A DNA stretch of 64,000 nt from Candidatus Endonucleibacter bathymodioli (lineage in GTDB: Bacteria; Pseudomonadota; Gammaproteobacteria; Pseudomonadales; Endozoicomonadaceae): positions 124,001 to 188,000 of the forward strand of contig JASXSV010000007.1 of NCBI GenBank assembly GCA_030674915.1, written 5' to 3'. Each line of letters begins with the position of its first letter. The stretch's first letter is position 1. Made by a program: the position numbers and the translations under genes. Below, piece by piece: positions 56,447-64,000 of the stretch. The notes under the pieces were generated by a model. It did no database searches, was not told the origin of the DNA, and saw only the letters and a program-made list of their open reading frames with translations.

Positions 56447-58855
56447 CTACATACCGCAATTACGGAGCACTGCGACAATTTTATCATATCCCAACTCACG
56501 AGCTATCTCTAATGCAGAGACACCATCTGCGTTTTTACCAGCAAGCAACTTTGCTTTTTCAGACTGGCTCAAACTAAGATTATCACTGCATATCGCCGAT
56601 ACGAGTGCAGTGACAACTTCAAGGTGCCCATAATCACATGCTATATACAATGCCGTGAAACCTTCTTCATTTTTCCCAGCAAGCAATTCTACTTTTTGAG
56701 CATTATTCAAATTGAGATCACCTCGGCATATTTCAGCCATTAGTGCAATCACAATTTTATGGTATCCCTTGTAACATGCCAGATACAATGCAGAATAGCC
56801 ATCTTGACTTTTCCCAGCCAGCAACCCTGACTTTTCGTGATTATTTAAATTGAGATCACCTCGGCACATCGCAATAATGAGTGTAGTGACAATTTCATGA
56901 TATCCATGCTGGCACAATACATACAATGCAGGATAGCTATCTCCATTTTTCCCAGCAAGCAACTCTACTTTTTCCTGACTACTCAAATTAAGATCACCTC
57001 TAAATACCCCCTCAATGATTGCAGCTACAGCCTCATGATGTCCATGATCGCATGCTATATACAATGCAGAACAGCCTCCTTCACTTTTCCCAGCCAGCAA
57101 CTTTGCTTTTTCATGATTACTCACATTGAGATCACCTCTACATATTGCCGTAATGAGTACGGTGATAGTTTCATGGCGCCCATTCTGACATGCCACATAC
57201 AATGCAGGACAGCCATTTCCACTTTTCCCAGCCAACAACTCTGCTTTTTCAGCATTACTCAAATTGAGAGTCTCGCTAAATATTCCAGCAATAAGCACAG
57301 TGACAATTTCATGGTGCCCATGCTGACATGCCATAAACAGTGAAGATGTGCCATCGGCCAGTCTTCCTGCAAACAGCTCTTTTTTTACATCCGGATCAAG
57401 ATCACTGTTAGTTATCATCTCAATGAGTGTAAGGGATGCTTCCAAGTGCCTATTCTGGCAGGCCATATATAATACTGGCGTACCCTTTATCATTTCCCCT
57501 GCAATCAACTCTTTTTTTGTTTTTCTATCCAAACCTTTGATATCAAAAAGAACCTCTGTGTGCCCACAATGACCATACTTGCCTAATAGATACATGAGGT
57601 TTGCACTTGGTTTACTCGTGCATACTACTTTACAATTCTTTTGTAAGTTTTTCGTATCAAAGCTAAGAAGACCGCAAACTTTATCTTGCCCTAGAAAATA
57701 TCTATGCACCTGTACTGGGTTCCAAAAATCGTCATAGTATAAGTACTTCAGATCATCTACCGCGTTAGCAAATATCTCTTTGTGTCGAAGTGTGTCATTA
57801 GGATCATAATAATAAATAATAATATTATTATATTTATTTCTTTTAATACATAGACCCATATCATGCGTACCTGAGACAACCAAATACCTTTTTTCCTGCC
57901 CTTCGGAAAGAGATATTGCCACGTCACGAATGACTTTATGAAATTGACTAACTTCAAAATAAATCCCTTCTGATGGACATCCATTAAGGCTAAAACTTTT
58001 ATCCAGTTCTTCATCATCCGGAATCTTTTTGCATCTATGAATATTCTCTTCCGAATCAATAGTTCCATATTCAAACTCCTTTAATTTCAGCCACCATGCA
58101 GTTAGATTGCGACATGCAACTAATTCACCATTACGATAAACCTTACAGTTAAGGCAACGCTCTGCACCTTCAGACATATATAATAAAAAAGATGTACACA
58201 CAGGGTTATCGCTAGCTTTATCAGTACCATACAACCTAGAAGACTTAGCGTCCAGTGTTTCTAATCCTAGTTCTTCTTCCCTCACTTCTACCTTCATACT
58301 ATATGCACCTGAGCACTTGCTAACAACGTGTGGACGCTCTTCAAAATGACGACCTTCGGAAATCAGCTGTTTTATTTTTACCTGAATAATATTTTCACAT
58401 GCTTTCAATTCTCCTGCGTTTTTATCAATAAAAGGCTGTAATATACCAAATTCCTCAGTCGAACAAGGATGCCTAATACCCATTATTATGTGTAATAAAA
58501 TATAATGGTAATATTCATGATCTTTAAGAATAAAAAGCTTGTCCGCTACCTCCCCACAATCATCAAACTGGCTCAGATAATCTCTGACATTCTGCTCATC
58601 GATCATCTCTATTGCCTTTTTTAATTGATCCTCCTGTTCGTAAGATAGCCGTGACAACCAAGCTTCAGGCATAACTATATTATTAACAGTGACCTCATCT
58701 AAATAACTGCACGCATTTACAAAGCCACAAAAATCATTTTCCTTATCATAGAGTCCAAATTCAGCAACCGTTTCAAATATGACATCCAATGAAGCCATAC
58801 TTACACCACTTAAAAGCATTGCAAGTGCTATAATGATCGACGCAGTTTTTCCCAT
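56447..58855 (-). CDS. EspL/OspD3-like cysteine protease with ankyrin repeats, intact
   Basis: This 802-residue protein is the only fully intact member. The ATG at 58855 has GGAG five bases upstream; the 36 codons before it are rejected. Residues 1-21 are a signal peptide (SIIIALAMLLSGVSMAS). The candidate triad is Cys248 (VACRNLTAWW), His331 (THDMGLCIKR) and Asp351 (YYYDPNDTLRHK). The Cys-His gap of 83 and His-Asp gap of 20 are close to the 84 and 22 I recall for EspL (C47, H131, D153), whose family also ends in ankyrin repeats. From ~450 on there are eight ankyrin units of 46 residues (LLAGKSGNGCPALYVACQNG type), closing with LRNCGM. It is likely exported and may cleave host proteins recruited by the repeats. 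Function is inferred. Confidence 0.8.
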   Translation of the reverse strand: MGKTASIIIALAMLLSGVSMASLDVIFETVAEFGLYDKENDFCGFVNACSYLDEVTVNNIVMPEAWLSRLSYEQEDQLKKAIEMIDEQNVRDYLSQFDDCGEVADKLFILKDHEYYHYILLHIIMGIRHPCSTEEFGILQPFIDKNAGELKACENIIQVKIKQLISEGRHFEERPHVVSKCSGAYSMKVEVREEELGLETLDAKSSRLYGTDKASDNPVCTSFLLYMSEGAERCLNCKVYRNGELVACRNLTAWWLKLKEFEYGTIDSEENIHRCKKIPDDEELDKSFSLNGCPSEGIYFEVSQFHKVIRDVAISLSEGQEKRYLVVSGTHDMGLCIKRNKYNNIIIYYYDPNDTLRHKEIFANAVDDLKYLYYDDFWNPVQVHRYFLGQDKVCGLLSFDTKNLQKNCKVVCTSKPSANLMYLLGKYGHCGHTEVLFDIKGLDRKTKKELIAGEMIKGTPVLYMACQNRHLEASLTLIEMITNSDLDPDVKKELFAGRLADGTSSLFMACQHGHHEIVTVLIAGIFSETLNLSNAEKAELLAGKSGNGCPALYVACQNGRHETITVLITAICRGDLNVSNHEKAKLLAGKSEGGCSALYIACDHGHHEAVAAIIEGVFRGDLNLSSQEKVELLAGKNGDSYPALYVLCQHGYHEIVTTLIIAMCRGDLNLNNHEKSGLLAGKSQDGYSALYLACYKGYHKIVIALMAEICRGDLNLNNAQKVELLAGKNEEGFTALYIACDYGHLEVVTALVSAICSDNLSLSQSEKAKLLAGKNADGVSALEIARELGYDKIVAVLRNCGM

Positions 58856-59002
58856 CAAAACTCCAACATTATCTGCATATATAAAACATTCTCTAGATTC
58901 CAACAACAACCACCAAACTGAAAGTGGATTTAAGAACCAGCATTTATAAGCTGTAGTTTTCAAACATACGAGCCAAGGTGAACATTAGTTGCGTAACATC
59001 AA

Positions 59003-59780
59003 ATGTCATTCGGATTCACCAAAGCTCGCTACCAAGGCTTAGCTAAGAATGACCGCTACTTGGCCATGCCATTTGCTCTGGAGCACATCGTCAGAACGGA
59101 GCAAATGCTCAAAACATGGGATCAGTGTGCCTGTTGTCGAGAAATAGCATGCATACACCGAAAAACGAACGAAAAAATTGGACACAACGCAAGATTTGGA
59201 AGTGCCCTAGAACATCAAAAAGTGGGCCCTGATGGAAATCGTAAAAGCACCTATAGCTTCAAAGAACATATCAACATCGATAAAGACGTATTATTAAAAC
59301 TATGGAGTTTACCTCAGACAGCGTTCATGACTCAAACTCATTCACCGACTTACTCAGCAGAAAGGAATCATACGTTTATGCCGAAATGCAATTAAAGCCA
59401 AGCTCATAGTGACTGACTAGCAGAACGAGATATTGATAATCAGATCATGAAACGCTCCTACCGTAATAAGCCATTAAGCAAAGCAGAAAAAGCCTACAGC
59501 TGGACACACTCAGATGTTAGCTGCACAGTAGAACGCGTATTTGGTGTATTTAAACAACATTAATCCATGGGTAAAGCCAGTTATCTTGGCTTAGCTATAA
59601 ATCATACATGAGTAGAAATTATGTCCGTACCACATGACATTAAACGAGGACTGTCGTTTATGGAAGAGTAGTGTTCCTAAAAAGTAAAATGAGCGCATAA
59701 CGTCAAATCTTGCTAAATTAATTAAACAAATTAGCTTTGAGATAATCAGGAAAGTAAAGGTAGATCGTGCAAAGGTATCG
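59003..59780 (+). pseudogene. IS graveyard: IS5 3' relic joined to relic of the 1.2 kb IS transposase
   Basis: Bases 59003-59205 match the IS5 transposase C-terminus (SFGFTKARYQGLAKND... RTEQMLKTW). Bases ~59206-59680 are a decayed transposase of the 17549 type: NRKSTYSFKEHINIDKDVLL, then ERDIDNQIMKRSYRNKPLSK and [13 protein letters not shown] in shifting frames. A terminus-like tcgtgcaaaggta is at 59766. No product is possible. Confidence 0.75.
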
Positions 59781-60814
59781 CCATAAGTCTCAACATTAAA
59801 TTTTTTATACTATACTGGAAAAATGAATGTACTTGTCCAGACATCTACCATATAGTACCCCCCCATGAATTCACTTGACTTCACATAAGCCTATAATAAT
59901 GTCTACAAACATGGGCAACTTATCTTTAGCGACACTGGACGTATACTAGCTCACACTATACAAACACTTCCTATGAGTATTTCCATATCCTGAAAATAGT
60001 CGGGAGGACGGTAGTGTGTTCAAATACTCACTATGCCATCATAATGGTCGCTTATTATGACATTCCATACTCAAACAGGTAATGCTCAGTGAGTAATCAA
60101 TGCCAACTAATCAGCATGATTCAAAAAACCCATTATTCAAGAAATGATGCCACCAAATAATATGTCACCCAGTTGGAGCGTGCTACTGCATCTCGGATGT
60201 ACGCTTAGTTGACGAAATTAGCATTATCTTAGAATCTGTTTTAATAGACCTAGGACATACTGGCCAATCTCACACCAATGCTACTAAGGGAATATTGAGA
60301 GCCACGGCATAGGCAGCCCAAAGGAGTGCGTGCATATTGCAGCATGTCACAATGCTGGATTGCGATGATGACCACACTGTCGCAGTGTCTGACAAAAACA
60401 CCCAACATAAACTGAATAAAGCCTCAAATTTACACGCTTAGCTTTCCTAACGATCTTATTGAAGATGATTATAATCAGCTGACTACAACTCGGATACCCT
60501 TATGCTCCTGACGATCTACAGCTAAGCCACTAACATTTTCTACATTAGTAAAATTTATCTAGTTGTTACGAGCCCCTTACCTTTCGATATCTTATCGATA
60601 ACATATGAAACTTTAAAAACAGTTATACTTGGATTTAACTTCCAAATGCATAACGTTGAAGTAGTAATCTTTTGCAAAGGTACTGAAAGGTACTGACTGG
60701 TGTCTTGTGTCATAATGCCTTTCTCTCCAAACTGTTAATATTTTTTAAAACTATTTTCTATCTCATAAAGTTATGCACTTTATATTTAAACCTAAGATGA
60801 GTATTTAAAACATC
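59781..60814. other. Long AT-rich spacer, no gene seen
   Basis: All frames are closed by frequent stops. I see no convincing tRNA, IS end or repeat family here. Short relic-like text (cttttgcaaaggtactgaaaggtact, 60670) faintly resembles IS termini. The promoter of the gene at 60815 presumably lies at the right end. Confidence 0.5.
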
Positions 60815-63800
60815 ATGAAAATTTATAAAGTCATGTATTTATTAATAGTGTATTCTTGTTTTTCTTATTCTATGACCAACTCACCTTTAATACCACAGAA
60901 AGAAAAACCTACTACTAGTTCTTCTCAAACAACAGAACAGGAAACATTGCTTAACCAAATCGAGGAACAGACAGTAAATGACTTAAATGACAATAAAAGT
61001 AAGTGTAGTACGAAAAAGAAAATATTAATATCTGGGGCAGGAGTATTTACCACCATTCTATCAGGAGCCGCATTTTATATAACTAATACCAATAGCAGCG
61101 ATATTGAGAATTTGCATCCTGCTACCCAATATAAACTACCAATTACAACTAAAATGCCACCTCCAGCTAAATTGGACATAAAGATACCATTCAATACTTT
61201 TTATTCAGACGGCAGAAAGTTTACAGACACCGCAACGACTTATCTGCATTCAAAGATAAGTCATCCAATATCTGCAAAACCAATCACATTCCCAGATTCA
61301 GAAACTTTTTTGACAACAGTGTCAGAAAAAAATAGCATTTCTTCAGAAATAACAGATTTTGCACGCGATAGTGATAACACCAGAAAACGAACGACTATGT
61401 CTTTGTCGGAAGATACATATCAAGCAGTGTCTACCAATAAAAACAACGTGAATGAGCATACAGATTCACATACTGAACGCTCAACAACTTCCTCACGTTT
61501 AAATATTGTATCTCCTTCAGAGACGACATCCTTTACAAATATTGGTTATAACACCAGACAACGTACCTCTGAGCTATTTTCGACAGGTACAGATCAAGAG
61601 ATAACTACTAATAAAAACAACACAGATGAATATACATCTTCAAATACTGAATTTTCAACGGCCTCCCCACGTTTAAATATGGAATCTACAACAGCCCAGA
61701 AGAATGATACCGACCTTAAAGATTACATTGATACTTTTTATAACGAGGTTTGTCCATCACGGCACAATAAAAAAAATAAGCATCGTTTAAAAAGAGGTGT
61801 GGTTTCTACAGGAAGCGACAATATGTTTATTATATCATCTACTCATAACAAATGTTGTTCACTCGAAAAAACTACATCAATGTTAGGTGGCATGCTAGAC
61901 ACTGCTATATACTCATACAATCCAATACATGGACTTATTGGTATTATTAGCAATATTCCTAGCTGTGTTCAGTGTTTTTCAAAGACTCCTGTTTATCCAG
62001 AACTAATAGATAACGATAATGTTCATCCATCCGACACTGACTCTCTTCGCACTACCTCTCCCAGTATATTTTTAAACCAAAACCCATATACAGTGATATC
62101 TAATCGACAAACTAAGACCTTATCAAAAATACCAAGCTCGGTAGTAAATGCTACAAGTAGCTCAACCACAAATGTGACTAATACACATAAGCATCTACCA
62201 ACAGCTAAATATTATACTAACTCACTCAGTTCAGTTGCAACAGACTATGTTATCAAACCTAAAATGCCAGAATCAACGCCTTTATACATACAAACAACTA
62301 AAACCACCACTCCCCGATCGTTCCAACCCCCCGAACGACAGGACAAAAAGAAAAAAAACAAACCTAAGAACAAGAACAAGAAAAATAACGAAAAAGAACA
62401 ACAAGAAAACGATCAATGCCGTAAAAAACGAGAAGCATTCAATGATCCAGATTCAAGCTCTTACATTATTGATTTTGAGCAAAGCCCATTGAATTTTACA
62501 TTGAATAATATTATTCACGGATTAAACATTCAACTAGGTAGTTATCCATCATATGCCACTATTAGATTGAAAGAAGTTTCTAATAACAACTATTTAGTTG
62601 AACAAACCAGAGAGAATGATGAATACGCTTTAAATGCTTGGTTACTTGGGCAAATACCAGCAAATCCAAGAAGCCCAACATATGTTGATATACCTATTCA
62701 TGCAAGGGAAGGATCATTCTTATTTACAACAGAAATGACAAGCAGTGCTATTATTGTGACTCGATTATCCGAAGACAGCTATAGAGTTTTTCATGATGTA
62801 AGGGGAGGTATCAGTCCAGTTTATCAAAATATCGAATGCTCATTTGATATTTATGATTACAAATCAGATATTAGAAACAGCAATGAAAAAGCAAGTTTCT
62901 GCATGTACCATAATGGTTCAGAGTGGTTATTCATCGCCCAAAAAACAACCGTAAACAAAGACAACACCGACACCAGAATATTTCAAGAGAATGAACCTGT
63001 TATAAGCAAACCCATTAAAAACACAAAAGACAATACAAACAAAAACAAAATTACCAAAGATCATACGAATTATGTTACAGATTCAAATCCCATACCGAAT
63101 CTGCCAACTAATGCTGAATTATATCTTAATTATTACTTTGGCGGACATAATGGTGCAATTAATGACATGGATTTTTTCACCACCATCAAAAAGCAACTAC
63201 TACATGACAATAATATAGAAAAGCAAAAAGATATAGAAGATCATGTTTTTTGTAACCCACAAACACACCAAATTGGTGGTGATAATGGATTCACAGAATT
63301 CAGCAAAGATTCTGATACATTCTTACAAGAAAACTTCATATTTAATTGTATGCCTTCTGGTGACTTACCTAAACAAGCACACGTAGAATTCCTACCCATT
63401 AAAGATGGTGATTACCAAATCAGTCTAACTAATACTCCCACACAAAACTCTAAATACGCTTACTTACTAGGTAGTAATCCCGAGGCACTAGGAACCCCAT
63501 CCTATGTTGATATCCCAAAAGATGCACCGGTCGGCACCTTTCTTTTTACATCAAGTTTTAGCGGCGGATCACTCGTTGTCACAGAGTTAGATGAGAAACA
63601 TTACCGCGTATTCCATGATATGCGAATGGGTGAAGTTATGCTCAATTATAATAAGGACAAAATAGTTGAAGCAATTCAATTTTTTGATTATCAAAAAAAC
63701 ATTTATGACCCCACTGTTGCGACTATTTTCCTATATCGATCAGAGGACAAATGGTTATTGAAAGGTCAGAGCTATTTGTTACCTTTTATCTCGTTGGAAA

Positions 63801-64000
63801 AAAGTTTTACACCACAACCTTATCAAAGTTATTCTTTGGAAAATATAGCTAAAACACGGATAAAAAGAGCTCCCAGAGACAAAACACCTGAAATTAAAGT
63901 CCCATCGTGGCGCTTATTTAAAGGGGTTCGTCGCTTCCTGAAAATTGAGCACTTTGAGAAAAGAATGATAGCCAATATGAATCTAGAAGAGCTAAACAAA
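60815..64000 (+). CDS. Large secreted Ser/Thr-rich protein with duplicated domain (3' cut by window)
   Basis: A single frame from the ATG at 60815 stays open for 1062 codons to the window end. Residues 1-20 look like a signal peptide (MKIYKVMYLLIVYSCFSYSM). Residues ~68-90 form a hydrophobic helix (ILISGAGVFTTILSGAAFYI). Residues ~180-300 are a Ser/Thr-rich region with a degenerate two-copy repeat (STNKNNVNEH and TTNKNNTDEY). Residues ~515-535 are Lys/Asn-rich. Residues 580-662 and 856-937 are two copies of one domain: YVDIPIHAREGSFLFTTEM... YRVFHD and YVDIPKDAPVGTFLFTSSF... YRVFHD. Three furin-like sites, RLKR (324), RKKR (536) and RIKR (1015), divide the protein. The SGG/SSA...YRVFHD core weakly recalls CNF1-type deamidases without the Cys. 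I do not recognise the protein as a whole. Confidence 0.75.
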   Translation, partial: MKIYKVMYLLIVYSCFSYSMTNSPLIPQKEKPTTSSSQTTEQETLLNQIEEQTVNDLNDNKSKCSTKKKILISGAGVFTTILSGAAFYITNTNSSDIENLHPATQYKLPITTKMPPPAKLDIKIPFNTFYSDGRKFTDTATTYLHSKISHPISAKPITFPDSETFLTTVSEKNSISSEITDFARDSDNTRKRTTMSLSEDTYQAVSTNKNNVNEHTDSHTERSTTSSRLNIVSPSETTSFTNIGYNTRQRTSELFSTGTDQEITTNKNNTDEYTSSNTEFSTASPRLNMESTTAQKNDTDLKDYIDTFYNEVCPSRHNKKNKHRLKRGVVSTGSDNMFIISSTHNKCCSLEKTTSMLGGMLDTAIYSYNPIHGLIGIISNIPSCVQCFSKTPVYPELIDNDNVHPSDTDSLRTTSPSIFLNQNPYTVISNRQTKTLSKIPSSVVNATSSSTTNVTNTHKHLPTAKYYTNSLSSVATDYVIKPKMPESTPLYIQTTKTTTPRSFQPPERQDKKKKNKPKNKNKKNNEKEQQENDQCRKKREAFNDPDSSSYIIDFEQSPLNFTLNNIIHGLNIQLGSYPSYATIRLKEVSNNNYLVEQTRENDEYALNAWLLGQIPANPRSPTYVDIPIHAREGSFLFTTEMTSSAIIVTRLSEDSYRVFHDVRGGISPVYQNIECSFDIYDYKSDIRNSNEKASFCMYHNGSEWLFIAQKTTVNKDNTDTRIFQENEPVISKPIKNTKDNTNKNKITKDHTNYVTDSNPIPNLPTNAELYLNYYFGGHNGAINDMDFFTTIKKQLLHDNNIEKQKDIEDHVFCNPQTHQIGGDNGFTEFSKDSDTFLQENFIFNCMPSGDLPKQAHVEFLPIKDGDYQISLTNTPTQNSKYAYLLGSNPEALGTPSYVDIPKDAPVGTFLFTSSFSGGSLVVTELDEKHYRVFHDMRMGEVMLNYNKDKIVEAIQFFDYQKNIYDPTVATIFLYRSEDKWLLKGQSYLLPFISLEKSFTPQPYQSYSLENIAKTRIKRAPRDKTPEIKVPSWRLFKGVRRFLKIEHFEKRMIANMNLEELNK

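Noticed and set aside
58856..58963. 36-codon N-terminal extension of the intact ankyrin protease
   Set aside because: GGAG and a clean signal peptide place the start at 58855, as in the paralogues.
62235..62492. 85-codon frame rich in Lys and Thr
   Set aside because: It lies in another frame inside the long open reading frame 60815-64000, which has a leader and duplicated domains.

Overview
All calls here come from reading the sequence by eye; no database search was run. The DNA is AT-rich, dense in repeats and relic insertion sequences, and short of core genes. The few housekeeping genes (RhlE-type helicase, poly(A) polymerase I, a CAU tRNA) look gammaproteobacterial. Large families of eukaryote-like proteins with Sec-type leaders and many decaying genes suggest a host-associated, probably intracellular, gammaproteobacterium, possibly near Endozoicomonas or Endonucleobacter. 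That placement is an inference.

Left arm (1-26150): seven tandem paralogues on the + strand, six of them complete at 923-961 residues. Each complete one has a signal peptide, a long helical-repeat solenoid with recurring Trp motifs (OPR/HPR/FASTK-like, also resembling SKWP effector repeats), and a C-terminal RAP domain. In eukaryotes this layout marks organelle RNA-binding proteins. Two members carry a pure Gly-Ser linker encoded by 24 and 16 copies of GGTTCA. The spacers are themselves repeated. They contain a miniature element with IS5-like ends that starts inside the stop codon of several RAP genes, a coding relic, a ~120 bp palindromic repeat and a shared pre-start block. An IS30 element and an intact 1.2 kb IS5-family element have inserted there.

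Middle (26400-36400): an unknown membrane protein with a Gln-rich, basic tail, rhlE, a CAU tRNA plus a decayed half tRNA, a membrane-anchored aspartic protease, pcnB with an unusual N-terminal membrane helix, and a three-gene NMT1/SsuABC-type ABC importer. Palindromic repeats separate these genes. Then comes an IS5 element interrupted by a second, inverted copy of the 1.2 kb IS, and a nonsense-riddled pseudogene (39212-40222).

Right arm (40500-58900): six tandem paralogues on the - strand. Each has a signal peptide, a ~200-residue N-terminal region, a domain with a Cys-His-Asp pattern matching the EspL/OspD3 (ShET2) cysteine-protease effectors, and up to ten ankyrin repeats of 46-residue period. 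One is intact (56447-58855). One is nearly intact but has Ser in place of the Cys and has lost its 3' end (52933-55536). Four are frameshifted. After an IS graveyard, a very long Ser/Thr-rich secreted protein starts at 60815 and stays open to the window edge. It holds two copies of a ~80-residue domain and three furin-like basic sites.

Taken together, the window looks like two expanded arsenals of candidate secreted host-acting proteins, one RNA-targeting and one proteolytic, that grow by duplication of gene-plus-spacer units and decay by nonsense mutation, frameshift and IS insertion.
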